From Argyresthia goedartella (lineage: Eukaryota > Arthropoda > Insecta > Lepidoptera > Argyresthiidae): 64,000 nucleotides of DNA. The position numbers and the translations under genes are program-made. The notes below the pieces were generated by a model, which did no database searches, was not told the DNA's origin, and saw nothing but the letters and a program-made list of their open reading frames with translations. Shown in pieces: positions 8,069 to 18,149 of the stretch (the first letter of the stretch is position 1; the number at the start of each line of letters is the position of its first letter). The stretch covers positions 11,115,829 to 11,179,828 of the forward strand of contig OX463836.1 in the NCBI GenBank assembly GCA_949825045.1, in the 5' to 3' direction.

Positions 8069-10206
8069 TCAGTCCGGGAGGTTTAAGGGGGCAGGGGGAG
8101 ATTGTGTGTTCGTCGAAACAAGACGGCGATCTCTTTCAATCCAAATTTGGTATCTGAGACGCTGTAGTGCTTCGGGAACACAGCCTTCGTCAAGTTGACG
8201 TGCCTGAGGGGCGGGGGGTGGTTGGGCTTTAAGAGCTTTCGTGATATCGTCCTCCGGTTCTAGGAGGACGTCTTTGGGGTGCCTTTTGAAAAGGTGTTTC
8301 TTATTTATATCTGGAGTCGGATCATAAAGGGATGCTTGTACTATAAGCGGGTTTGGGTGGCTAGATGCATTAATGAAGAAGCGTTCGGACGCTTCTTTCA
8401 TATATTGCTTTACTGTGGGGAGTCTAAAGTCACTATGGAGGTCTACGTTGCGCATGTACCACGGGGCACCTACGGCTTTTCGCATGAAGCGATTTTGTAA
8501 AACCTGAAGGGGCTTAAGGGAGTGGGAGCAGTGTGCAAAGACTGGACTTGCATACGTGAAGACCGGACGGATGTAAGTTTTAAATAGAGTTATTTTGCAG
8601 CGCAATGGAAGATTGCTTTTACTTCTCATGAGCGGGTGAAGCCTACTCATGTAGAAGGCTGCTTTGTCGCGGACCATTTTAGTGTGGGATTTGAAGTTTA
8701 GTCGGGAGTCTAATGTCACGCCTAAATACTTCACTTTATTTTCCCAGGGGATCGGGCGGTTTAAGAGGGTGATTTCGGGTAGTGAAGAGGACGCGCGGTC
8801 AGCTCGAGTTTTGCCCCTTGAGAAAAGCATGGCTGCGCTTTTCTCGGGGTTCATCTCTATTCTCCATTTGAGAGCCCATTCACCGAGGTCGGTTACTGCT
8901 TTCTGGAGTACTTGACAAACGCGCGCCCTCTTCCTACTGGTCTATGGCTCGACGTTTGGCGTGCGGGGGACGTCTTGGACGTAAAGTGAAAAGAGGGTGG
9001 GGGAGAGAACTGAGCCTTGCGGGACTCCGGCGGCTATGGGGTGGGGCCTAGAACGCGATTTTTCTACTCGATAGCAAAAACTGCGCTCAGTGAGGTAATC
9101 TTTGATAATGAGTACAAGTCTATCGGGGAGGTTGAGTTGGTAAAGTTTATAAATAAGACCATTGTGCCAAACTTTGTCAAAAGCTTTCGCTACGTCAAAG
9201 AAATCACCGGTATCTTTGGACTTTGCCGTTGTGTGGAACCCTTTGTAAATGTGCTCCGTTATGCGGTGCACCTGTTGGACGCACGAGTGTTTGGGTCTAA
9301 AGCCAAACTGCTCGATGGGAATGAGATTTTTGTCTATGCAAATGTCTTTGAGTCGGTTGAGAATAAGCCGTTCATAGACTTTGCCTATTGAAGAGAGTAA
9401 GCTATTGGGGCGATAGCAAGTGGGGTCGGTTCGATCTTTCCGGGGTTTGTGAAAGCCAATAACGTCAGCTTCTTTCCATGCGGTTGGAAAGGCACAGAGA
9501 TGGAGGGAGGCATTGAAAATTACCGTAAGGGTTGTTAGGAGTCTGAGAGGGAAAGATTTAATTGCCATATTAGTGATTCTATCAAGCCCCGGGGCTTTCT
9601 TAGGTTTGAGTTCCTTTATTACTTTTTGCACTTCCTCAAGGGTGATCTCGGGAAGGGAGTCAATGGGGGGGGGGGGGGAGAGAGCTTTTATGCTCAACTT
9701 CAGAGTTGACCATGTTAAGATGATCGGGGTCTATTGGTTGATAGGAGGGAGTGCACTGGGTTTCTAGACTATCGGCAAGACATTCGGCCTTTTCGTCGTC
9801 ATCAAAGGCTGCGGGTTGGTTATCCCGTTTTAGGGGGGGCATGGGAACAATCTCATCGGATTTGAGGTATTTACTGAATTTAAATATGGCAGTGTGACTT
9901 GGGGCTATGCTGGAGACAAAGTCGTTCATGCGACTGCCTCTGAGCTCTCGCATGCATCTGGTAACCTCTCGTTGGAGGCGACGCATTTGAATTCTGTGAT
10001 TGTCTGAGGGACAGTTATCATAATCTATTTGTGCCGCATTCTTTGCACTAAACAGCAGTCTCAAGTCCTCTGGGAGTTCGAAGCGATGGTTGGCCTGTAC
10101 CGGGACCTCGTTAGAGGCGCCGGTCAGGGCTTCGTTGAGACTGCTGCCTATGTCTGAGATTTTGGCTTCTAGTTGGGCTCTATTGTCAATTTCTGATGTG
10201 ATATCT
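8069..10206 (-). pseudogene. LINE ORF2, second part: reverse transcriptase
   Basis: This continues ORF2 after the TGA at 10209-10211. Residues 10208-9680 cover the linker between endonuclease and RT. A frameshift in a 14-C sense-strand tract (9665-9678) follows, and 9697-8942 gives the RT N-terminal half: EVQKVIKELKPKKAPGLDRI, motif A FFDVAKAFDKVWHNGL and motif B AAGVPQGSVLSPTLF. After NVE the frame meets TAG (8942) and then resumes at SRKRARV. The block that should carry (F/Y)xDD is missing, apparently through a short deletion. The frame 8854-8069 holds the thumb region (KYLGVTLDSRLNFKSH) and the C-terminus. Without YxDD it cannot reverse transcribe. Confidence 0.9.
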
Positions 10207-10208
10207 AA

Positions 10209-11021
10209 TCATGGGTCCCGCTTACTGAGAGCTTGCTTGAATTTACGGTTGTTAATAACGGTCCTGGTTTCAGTCGGTTGGTCAAATGGCCTGCCGAGAT
10301 AGTATAAGACCGGTCTATGATCCGAGTGAAGCTCGCTAAGTACACTTATGTCCCTGACTGGGAGGCTAATGTTTTTGAAGATACAGTAGGAGAGAATGTC
10401 TGGTCTGTGGTCAGCAGTGTAGGGATAATGGGTCGGGGCATAGGGAGCTATGACTTCGCAGTCATCGAGGGATTCGAGAAATCTGTGTACGGTCCGTCCG
10501 TTGGTATTTGTCTCATTACAGTTCCATTGCTGGTGCTTGCTGTTGAACTCACCAGCTAGGATAACTGTACTACCTAGTTCTAAGAGGGCTTTGATATCAT
10601 TAGCTATCATCTTCTGTCCGGCCGGCAGATAGACTGATGCTATGACTATGGGATCGTGACCTGACATTGCAATGCGGATGGCAGTTGCTTCGCAATTATC
10701 TAGTTGGGGGGTGACTATAGAACAAACGTGCAAAGATTTTTTATAATAGATGGCGGTACCGCCTTTGGGGTTATTTGGTCGGTCCTGAGTCGGTAAGCGG
10801 TCAGTACAGAGGAGACTATATTTGGCTATATTGAAGCGCCTATGTTTGGGTTTTAGGTAAGTTTCTTGGACCGCGAGGATATCTATTTTATGTCTATTGA
10901 GAAGATCGGCGACTTCTTCTCTCTGTTTAAGGAGACTATCAGCGTTATAGAGCGCTAAAGTTAGACTGTGGGGCTTTGTCCGTCCGTTTGTCGAGTTTAC
11001 TAAAATGGGCGTACTATACAT
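10209..11021 (-). pseudogene. LINE ORF2, first part: AP endonuclease
   Basis: The ATG at 11021 opens ORF2 ten bases after the ORF1 stop (11031-11033), a usual LINE arrangement. The product nicks target DNA for target-primed reverse transcription. Apurinic-endonuclease-like motifs: LALYNADSLL (start), ILAVQETYLK (catalytic Glu), VILAGEFNSKHQQWN (GDFN position, here GEFN), YPYTADHRPDILSY and ELHSDHRPVL (SDH box). The frame ends in TGA at 10209-10211. Downstream residues continue in the same frame, so a single nonsense change (a TGG to TGA change is likely) splits ORF2. The aspartate of GDFN is replaced by Glu. Confidence 0.9.
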
Positions 11022-11030
11022 GATGGTAGT

Positions 11031-12179
11031 TTAGGTATAAAAGGTGGGTTGATGGGTGGGGGAGGTGATCCGCCATAGTCGGCTGGATGGCCGGTCTGCC
11101 CGCACAACACGCAGGTGGGAGGGTTTTGCCGCGTCCTTCCCACAAACGGAGGTGGCATGATTGCCTGCGCATTTCACGCAACGGGGGGGGGGGGGGGGGC
11201 AAAGCATCTGCTTTGGCCATGTCCATACATTTGACAGTTGTAACACTGTGAAATGATGTTGGCGGATTTGGGGCTTTCGACGCTGATGTCTTTGAGACCG
11301 CAGAGGGATTGAAGGGGGCTAATTTGCCTACCTGCGGCGGTGGGTTCGGCAATTACTAGGATCATGTTAAATGCCTTTGCAGGCCGGTACGCGGTTTTTG
11401 CGCGGTGCATCCTATGTACTTCCATTACCGGGAAGTTTTTAGAGATTAAGTCATTTTTGATGACGGATGTGGGGAGATTTGTGGGGACGGGGCGGACTAT
11501 GTAACGAAAAGTTCTCTTCTCGGGGAGAGAGTAAGTATGGAAGGCGATATGGTTCGCCCTCAAAAATTTGGTGATAGCGCGATGGTATTTGGACTCTGCC
11601 ACCTGGACGCGGGTTCCGGCTGATGTTATCGCGGATGTATATTTAATTCCATTTCTTTGCAAATGGATCGATACCCGAGTCCAGGCGGTTTCATCTCGGA
11701 TTATTACTGGTGGTGGGGGGCGAGCGCGGGGCGCAAGGGTTGGTGGGGCTACGGTATTCGCGGTACCGGTGGGGGATGGAGGGCTCTGAAGGATCAGAGT
11801 TCGGGGCGTGGGGGGGGGGGGGGGAATTTGTTGAACACGGTGTGGGTTTTGGGGTTAGCGGAGACAAAGACATGGCAGCGGGCCTGATCTGTTTGGCCTC
11901 GGGGCTTACGGGGGACTCGGAAGACCGGTTCTTCCGCTTTTTGTTTTTTGAGATGACGGGGGTGAAATGAGTTTCCTCATTGAATGGCGGTGAAGTTACA
12001 GAGGAGAGAGAGCTGAGGGTTGGGGTTGGGGTTGGGGGGTTCGCGGGGGATGCAAGAACCGGCGAGCGGGGGTGCGAGTCAGCTTCGGAGCTGGTTGAGG
12101 GGCTAGCGGGGGGATCGGCGGCCCTAATAATTTGGATCAACGGACGATCCGGAGGGAATGGAGGGGACCGATGACACAT
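11031..12179 (-). pseudogene. LINE ORF1 (gag-like, zinc knuckles), frameshifted
   Basis: The nucleic-acid-binding ORF1 protein of a Jockey-type LINE, presumably a component of the RNP. It starts with a Pro/Ser-rich region (12179-11830). The frame shifts at a 15-C tract (11810-11824), then runs from about 11800 to 11200 through NGIKYTSAITSAGTRVQV and IAFHTYSLPEKRTFRYIVR to the first knuckle CYNCQMYGHGQSRC. A 17-C tract (11183-11199) causes a second shift, after which the second knuckle CVKCAGNHATSVC is read in the frame 11246-11031. All breaks coincide with homopolymers, so they may be slippage, or sequencing or assembly errors. Confidence 0.87.
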
Positions 12180-12627
12180 ATTTACCTATCTCGATAAGTA
12201 AATTAGTGTCTGGTTGGGGGGGCATGGCTTGGGTGTGTAGCCTAGCGTGTGGGTGAGTGCCTACTTGTGTCTCGAACCGCCTCCGCCTCTATCCAGGCGG
12301 TCCGAGGTGAGTGGTACAAAATAATAAAACAGAAGAATGGGGACAGTAGAAAGGGGACAGAGAGAGAAGAATAAGTAAATAAATAAAATAAAAATAATAC
12401 GACCTTACTGGAACCAATCCAACCTGGGCACAACACACGCGGCGGACTGACCCGAGGGGGTCTCACGGGCGTGCGAGAGAGAGGTCTCTCGCACGCAGGC
12501 GCGGGCGCGCTCGCGGGCGCGGGTGAATGAGAGGGAAACACTTGCTGCCGGGGCGGCAGCGGGAGAGAGTAAACACGACCGTCCTGCACGGGTGCTGGAC
12601 GGTGAGTCGTTTGAATTGTATAATTCG

Positions 12628-12643
12628 TCTCAAATATACCCCC
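12628..12643. repeat. Target-site duplication, right copy (Jockey LINE)
   Basis: TCTCAAATATACCCCC, identical to 7622-7637. It abuts the LINE 5' end, which begins CGAATTATACAATTCAAACG on the minus strand. The match at both ends shows that the insertion is not 5'-truncated. Confidence 0.93.
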
Positions 12644-12734
12644 TGGCTCTGTTCTAGTTATCGACAACATGGCGGTCTTTTGACATATTTATTGCGATAG
12701 GGTCGCAATCAGTATCGCCAAAAGACCTCCTAAT

Positions 12735-13240
12735 TGAAAAACCGCTAAACAGGAGATGATTAACAAGTCATGAAATTCTAGTTGATCCAAAATTGACGAA
12801 ACGTCAGATTTACGATTTTATTTTTCAGCACAAAAAAGTTTACAGAGTTTCCGTGGATAATTGACTTGCTGAACATGGGCACACTGCGTTGCGATTACCA
12901 CCATAATACCATCCGGATTTTCATTGAGAATATATGGTCTCAACTAAAAGGCTATGTAGCCGCTGGAAATGTAGATATGAATTTAACATCAGGAAAAAAC
13001 AATTGGATGACAAAGAAAACATAAGGCTGAAGAATGGAAAAATGTTTGCAATCATGAAATGAAATGCGAGAATAAATATCAAAGAATTCAACCCCAGATG
13101 GACGATAATACTGATAGGCTCGTAACAAATACAGCTGATAGTGACAGTGATAATGACCTAATTGAGAGCACAGATAGCGAAATACAAGGAATTGAGAATT
13201 TTTTTAAATTTAAATTCACAAAATTTATAGAATAAATGGG
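12735..13240 (+). pseudogene. Relic of long-spacing Tc1/mariner-like transposase
   Basis: A non-coding relic that aligns along its length with the better-preserved transposase at 51680-52230. Shared words include TTACCACCATAATACCATCC against TGCCACCATATCATCC, and ATATGGTCTCAACTAAAAGG against ATATGGTCTCAAATAAAGGG. It therefore covers the end of the catalytic domain (PPYHP..F.IENIW box) and the C-terminal tail, including an acidic stretch (DSDSDNDLIESTDSE). Stops and frameshifts are many. The N-terminal half is absent. Confidence 0.8.
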
Positions 13241-13371
13241 CGTATTTTGTTTACTATCTATTTATTTTGTTTTATTAGTATACTATATTTTTTCTAGTAG
13301 TTGCAACAGCTCTCTATAAATATCCAAAGTTTACATGTCATCGCTTTGACATAAACTATAATCTATTTCAT

Positions 13372-13705
13372 ATACTTTATAATAATAATAATAATAATAA
13401 TGTAGCCCCCGTTAATGTCCCCACCGAGAGGCCCAAGCCTTTACCCGGATACGAGTAAGATTTAGCCATACTCCACCGCGCTGGCTCAGTGCGGGTTGTT
13501 GGAGGGGTTTTACGACCGCTACCACGTAGCGATAGTAGCCGGGACCTACAACCTGACGTGTTATCCGAAACACTGAACGTCCGATAATGTACTTAAGATA
13601 AATTAATTATCCCATTGGTACATGGTCAGGAAACGAACTTGCATCTATTGTGTGAAAAGCAAGCGTGAAACCCATTCGACCACGGAGCTCTGTATAATAA
13701 CATTG
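13372..13705 (-). repeat. SINE family 3 copy
   Basis: On the minus strand it begins with the tRNA-like head CCGTGGTCGAATGGGTTTCA and GTTCGTTTCCTGACCATG (B-box-like). Then come ACATTATCGGACGTT, the body TAGGTCCCGGCTACTATCGC and the 3' part GGTGGGGACATTAACGGGGG, with a (TTA)n tail at 13379-13400. The head is shared with 18630-18850 and the body with 25645-26022. Confidence 0.8.
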
Positions 13706-13849
13706 GGAAAAATAAGCAGTGGCAGTGAACAATTTTTGCAATAGTTCAAAATATTAACCCTTCATGTGCAACGCTAGGCCAAGGAGAAGTGTTCTTTGAG
13801 TGTAGGCTCTTTTATGGGATATAAAATGGAATGGGGCCGGTGTCAGATA

Positions 13850-15370
13850 TCCAAATATTACTCAACTATTATTGATATAAATTATAAATGTTTGGTAAAG
13901 GCAAAAAAAAATCTAATAAACTCGACCAAGTTGTCGATAATTCCATCAAGTCAGCAAAATTTCTCTTCCTCTTTAATAACATGCTCTACACAAGCTTGCC
14001 ATTGTGCTGGGGTGATGGTCGCGATTGCTTGAGGGTGTAACTCTTTCACTCCATTTAATTTAAGAGTTTTATTTTTGCTTGTCACACCATCTTTTATTTG
14101 TGCCCACTAAGCTCAATGTGGTTGGGGGTTGAGTTCGCAGTGATATGGTGGCAACACTTTATTGAAACCCCATGGACTTCCTCCAATTCGTCTACCACAT
14201 ATGCTTGGTACAAGTGTTTATGCTCTTTCACTTTTTTTTTTATAATTCAGCCCTTACTTCTGCGAGTTCGAAGTTTCTGTTTTTTGATTCGAGCCATTTT
14301 TGTGTATCTTTTTTTCTAGTGGCTGTCGTGGGCACCTTTTCCAATTTTGGTGAGTGATATTGTGCGTTGTCCATAACAATCACGTCATCTTTCTCTATAT
14401 TGGGAAGATATTTTGAAAACCATTTCTCAAAATTGGGTGCATCCATTTTTGAGTGGTAATCTCCATCTCCTTTTTTGGCATCACAAGACCAACACTCCGC
14501 TTGCAAGGAATCCTTCAGCTGACCCTGTTAAAAAGTATTATTGAACAGAAGGTAAAATTTATTTCACCCTGCAACCATACAAGTAAAATAATTCAATCAG
14601 AGTAAATCAGACATACCAACATTCCCAATAATAAGGTGCCGTCACCTTCCGGTAGGATTTTTACACCTAATTTGGTTTGCTGGAAGAGATCTCTTATTAG
14701 AGATAAGCTCGCCTTTGTACACAATTTTTATGTAAGTCTTGTTGTCCATATATTAGTTGTGTGCAATAAAGAAATTATGAAAATAAGTACCGAAATATAC
14801 TATTAATATGTTTCTTAAAATATACTCTTTAATATGTTTCTTAAAAGTTAAGAGAGTGGGACTGTCTCTTATAGTGCAAGGAAATGCGTTCCAAAGTCGG
14901 ACCGCCCGCAACCTGAAATCAGTGTTTACGCAGCATTGTTATGCCGCGGAGTGGCTTAAAGTAAGACAGTGTGAGATCTCCGGTGCCGATCTCTCGAAAA
15001 GAGATAATAAAAACTTTTTTAATTTAATATAATACCATCATTAAGCCAAGTTTCATCAGGATAGTATATCTTTCTTCCTTCAGCTTTCAGCTATCGCATT
15101 TGTTGAAGGTATTTGTCTCGCCAAACATTTTTTTTCTTTGTATATACCTTTTCTGCTCCTTTTCATATATATGAATCTTAAAACTTCTTTTAAAAGCCTA
15201 TACAGGCCAGGGGGTCTACCGCGCAGTGGCCGTCGGCATCGGTATCGGCTTAATTTTGACAGCCGACGTCGATTTCGTACCGCGCAATTTCCCCAACTGA
15301 CGCGTTGGTTTGGATTACGATGACGACGGCGAAAGATCTGATCTGTAAAAATCTGGCAGAGATTCATAAT
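13850..15370 (-). pseudogene. Relic of long-spacing Tc1/mariner-like transposase, second type
   Basis: A DDE transposase relic on the minus strand. From 5' to 3': LLKEVLRFIYMKRSRKG (15200-15140), then YPDETWLNDG with the first Asp (15070-15040). An unrelated insert-like stretch follows at about 14700-15030, then CWSCDAKKGDGDYHS and VIVMDNAQYHS with the second Asp at 14369-14371, KDTQKWLESKNRNFE, and a degenerate PPYH.ELNP.E box near 14110-14150 with the Glu at 14112-14114. It ends WAQIKDGV...ITPAQWQACVEHVIK and a Trp-containing C-end. The second Asp to Glu interval is about 84 codons, far above the 34 of classic Tc1 elements. Many stops. Confidence 0.75.
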
Positions 15371-15559
15371 TATTAACAGCTGCCAATATTTTGTTCAGTG
15401 GATCATTATTGTAAAAGAAAGTATGGACTTTTATTCTTATTGCACCCAAAATCATGTCGTTAAAATCATCACTTTTTGTGTTTGGGCGTGCGGTGCAAGG
15501 GTGACTGGACACGCCCTTGGACTTTGTTCTCTATTAAAATATGGGAAAATTTAAACTGC

Positions 15560-15700
15560 ACATCAATAATACTGATTTTCACAGCAAATATACTGATTTT
15601 CACAGAAAAAATCCTGATTTGCACACCTATAATACTGATTTGCACAGCAAATATGCTGATTTGCACAGCAAATATACTGATTTTCACAGCAAATATCAGG
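15560..15700. repeat. Tandem repeat, about 21-bp unit
   Basis: About six to seven imperfect copies of a unit like ATACTGATTTTCACAGCAAAT. Units alternate between TTTTCACAG and TTTGCACAG. The array runs directly into the family-C hairpin module at 15700. The same word pair (CTGATTTGCACAGC followed by CAGGGCAAAA) recurs at 26285-26310, so the array belongs to a mobile repeat rather than being an independent microsatellite. Confidence 0.85.
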
Positions 15701-15800
15701 GCAAAATACTGCGGTAGCTTAGGTGAAGGGTAAAGGGGATTAGCGAAGCGCAGTCCCCTTTATCCTTCGTATCAGGTTGAACATTTAAGAACAACAAAAA
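15700..15800 (+). repeat. Family-C hairpin module
   Basis: CTGCGGTAGCTTAGGTGAAG is followed by the imperfect hairpin TAAAGGGGATTAGCGAAGCG / CAGTCCCCTTTA and ATCAGGTTGAACATTTAAGAAC. The same module is the centre of MITE family D (4095-4175 and 59500-59590) and stands alone at 26305-26400 and 36722-36815. Confidence 0.75.
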
Positions 15801-16384
15801 TACTTAAAACATAATCAGTATTTTTGCTGATCCTTTTTTGTTGTGAAAATCAGTATTTTGCTGAACGATTAAATGCTAGCCTTAAAATATTGTACACAGT
15901 ACTACGGGATATACCTAAAAAAAAATGTATTCATACAACTACCGAGTGTCAGCTTATCCATGACAGTTACATTATAATACAATAGTCCACTCTATTATTT
16001 CTTGGGTAGTATATTCGGATTACAAACTGTTATACCATTAAGTTTTGGTGTAAGTTGATATGCCTAAATGATGGATACCAGTTATTTACTACAAAATACT
16101 ATACACTATTATTATTGACTCACCTGAGACTTCTGCAGTTGTCTGCAGTCTTTAATTTACCGATAACAAAAAAATGAATAATCGCACGTGAGATTGGGAG
16201 GGTGGCATCCAAATATCACAAAAACTATCAAAAACGCCTCACGCAATTAATGGGCGCATACAGAGCGTACACAGCGTCACACATTTTTCCATACGGGCTG
16301 GCAGAGGCACAGTTGTGCCCACTTTTAGCCAGTTATTCAATTCTTAATTTTGCTTGATAATGGGACAGAGGCAACCTATGAAAT
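15801..16384. other. No gene seen
   Basis: AT-rich sequence. A further CTGATTTTCACAAC-like word on the minus strand near 15840 suggests the tandem-repeat element extends to about 15870. Nothing else recognised. Confidence 0.4.
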
Positions 16385-16555
16385 CTTGCCCCACACTAGG
16401 TTACCCTGTATCATGGGCACCAGAAGCAGACACATGTAGACGTCCAATATCTGGGGAATTCTTTCCTCCCTCCCCAGCCGGGATGCGAACCTGGGACCTC
16501 TTGCTTGGGAAGACAGCCCGACTATGAGGCCGACCAGCTAGACCGCGGGGGAATA
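16385..16555 (-). repeat. SINE family 1 variant
   Basis: On the minus strand: a different tRNA-like head (GTCGGCCTCATAGTCGGGCTG, then CAGGTTCGCATCCCGGC) fused to the family-1 core (TCTGCTTCTGGTGCCCATGA and GTAACCTAGTGTGGGG). It sits 5 bp from an oppositely oriented family-2 SINE. Confidence 0.75.
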
Positions 16556-16559
16556 TTTG

Positions 16560-16815
16560 ACAACCCGAATGGCCGAGTCGGCTTTGACCCTGCCTACGAA
16601 GCCAAGGGTCCCGGGTTCGAGTCCCGGTGGGGGCAAATATTTGTTTGATGAGAACGGATGTTTGTACCCTAGTCATGGTTGTTTATCTATCTAAGTACAA
16701 TATTTATCTATATAAGTATCGTTGTCTAGTTAGTACCCAAGATACAGGGAATCCTAATTTGGGGCTAAATCAATGTGTGTAAATAGTGTCCAAGGTATTA
16801 TTATTATTACTATAG
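16560..16815 (+). repeat. SINE family 2 copy
   Basis: Head CAACCCGAATGGCCGAGTCG with B box GGTTCGAGTCCCGGTGGGGG, linker, core (GTTAGTACCCAAGATACAG) and (ATT)n tail. Nearly the same as 4794-5045. Confidence 0.9.
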
Positions 16816-17190
16816 TTACCAAGCCTGTCTAATATATTATATGCAAATCTTGTAGATATTGATGTTTATTTTTGTCATGGACAGTTTTCTTCTATCTTCA
16901 ATTTGGAGAAACATTGTAAAAACCGCAGATTGGGACACGTTTAGGGGGATAAGGGGGGGAAGGGAGGGGAGGAGGGGTTGATACCAGGCAGAATCGTGTT
17001 CAGCGGGGTCTAATTAGTCTAAAAAATACGGTGTCAAAAAGTTTCACTAAATGCCGTTAGCCGTTGAAAGCAGAAACAATTTGAGAAATAACCGCCAGTC
17101 TAAAAGCTCGAGTAAACTTTGAACACATCATATACATTTGTATCGAGTTGTCAAAGTTTATATGCAATGCGTTCGAGATCGGTTAAAAAT
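16816..17190. other. No gene seen
   Basis: Unassigned sequence with a purine-rich run at 16940-16980 (GGGGGGAAGGGAGGGGAGG). No ORF of note. Confidence 0.4.
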
Positions 17191-17285
17191 TACTCCGAGT
17201 GATGCGAAAATTACCCCAGAGCGTTCGGAAACAGCCCGAGTGATGCGAAAATTACCCCATAGCGTTCGGAAACAGCCCGAGTGAA
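17191..17285. repeat. Tandem duplication, about 44-bp unit
   Basis: The unit beginning CGAGTGATGCGAAAATTACC and ending GCGTTCGGAAACAGCC is present twice with one difference (CCAGAGCG against CCATAGCG), with a partial third start upstream and downstream. Confidence 0.85.
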
Positions 17286-17379
17286 ACCGAGGGTATACGA
17301 ACTGCTACCCGACAGCTAGCCGAACAGCGTTTTCGTTTTTTAGCAATCGTCATTTTTTGCCACTTTTCTCTAGATTGTA

Positions 17380-18145
17380 CCACTGTGGGAGAAGGAGGGC
17401 GTAGAAACTCCCACAGATTGATTTTAAGATCTCTTTTAAAAATTGCTTGTGGTTAACTAATACAAATATTTCAATATGAATTATTAGAATTAATAATAAT
17501 AATAATAATAATAATAATCGTTTATTGCAGGCATGAACGCCCATAGAATAAATTACACAGTATGTCAACAATAAAATAAAATTCAAATTCAAATAAATCA
17601 TTACAAAATAAAAATGTCAAAAAAATTAAAAATAAAAACACACACACGGCAGGGGAAGAAGGACGAGTGCCTAGGCTACTCACTCGTGTGTAGCCTTACC
17701 CAGTGAGCCAGCAGCGGCGAGTCCCACCGTCCAGCCAACGTGCGAAGAATGGAGTTGGAGCTGCCGCGTACGCGCGCTAATAGCGAGGCGCTGCGTTTCC
17801 TAATGATCGCGGCAAAGCCGTCGACCCTTGCATTATTAAGCAGGAATAAATAATTACAAAACCATTAACAACAAGGTCTGTGTTGAGCTAGGTTAACCCC
17901 ATACAGTCCCGTCATTTAAGTTATCTTGAACATTGTAATATCCCTTTTTCGACAAAGTCGCTTTAACATGGTTTCTAAATAGCTCAAAGGGCAATTTCAA
18001 CATCTCCAGAGGTATCTTGTTGTAGTACAGAATGCATTGACCCTAGAAAGAATTGCTAACCTTCGCGAGTCTAAACCGGGGCGCAAGTGGTCGTTGATTA
18101 TTTCTTAGGTTAACATTACAGCTATCGCTAAGTTTGGAAAATGTT
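17380..18145 (-). pseudogene. LINE 3' remnant, interrupted
   Basis: The same LINE tail as 2330-2850. The minus frame at 18145-17860 encodes PRFRLAKV, GQCILYYNKIPLEMLKLPFE and KATLSKKGYYNVQDN, then stops in the 3' UTR. The 3' UTR is split by another LINE end (17486-17840) and resumes at 17485-17380. It abuts the family-E copy at 18150. Confidence 0.7.
17486..17840 (-). mobile_element. 5'-truncated LINE end nested in another LINE remnant
   Basis: On the minus strand the frame reads ARVRGSSNSILRTLAGRWDS, then PLLAHWVRLH and a stop. This is closely similar to the C-terminus of the LINE ORF2 at 44.1-44.2 kb (SRVRGSSNGIISALGDRVDS, PLLKHW). The 3' UTR ends in a long (AAT)n tail (17486-17518). The host LINE tail reads continuously across the flanks, so this is a secondary insertion. 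Confidence 0.7.
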
Positions 18146-18149
18146 TATA

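Larger units (their letters stand above)
7638..12627 (-). mobile_element. Full-length Jockey-type LINE
   Basis: The element lies between identical 16-bp target-site duplications and ends in an 11-nt poly-A tail on its sense strand, so both ends are defined: 4990 bp. The order on the minus strand is 5' UTR (12627-12180), ORF1 with CCHC knuckles (12179-11031), ORF2 with AP endonuclease and RT (11021-8069), and 3' UTR (8068-7649). The ORF1 architecture (proline-rich start, HTYSLPEKRT region, zinc knuckles) and ORF2 match the Jockey clade. The copy is dead: three frameshifts, all in poly-C tracts of at least 14 nt, one TGA stop, and loss of the YxDD box. The age is moderate, since the TSDs are still perfect. 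Confidence 0.93.

Noticed and set aside
9017..9391. Plus-strand 124-codon frame opposite the Jockey-type RT
   Set aside because: Antisense shadow of a well-supported RT frame; no recognisable content.
11568..11970. Gly-rich plus-strand frames
   Set aside because: Antisense of the proline-rich part of LINE ORF1.
15560..15700. CRISPR-like array
   Set aside because: Units are about 21 bp, contiguous without spacers, and the context is eukaryotic transposon debris.
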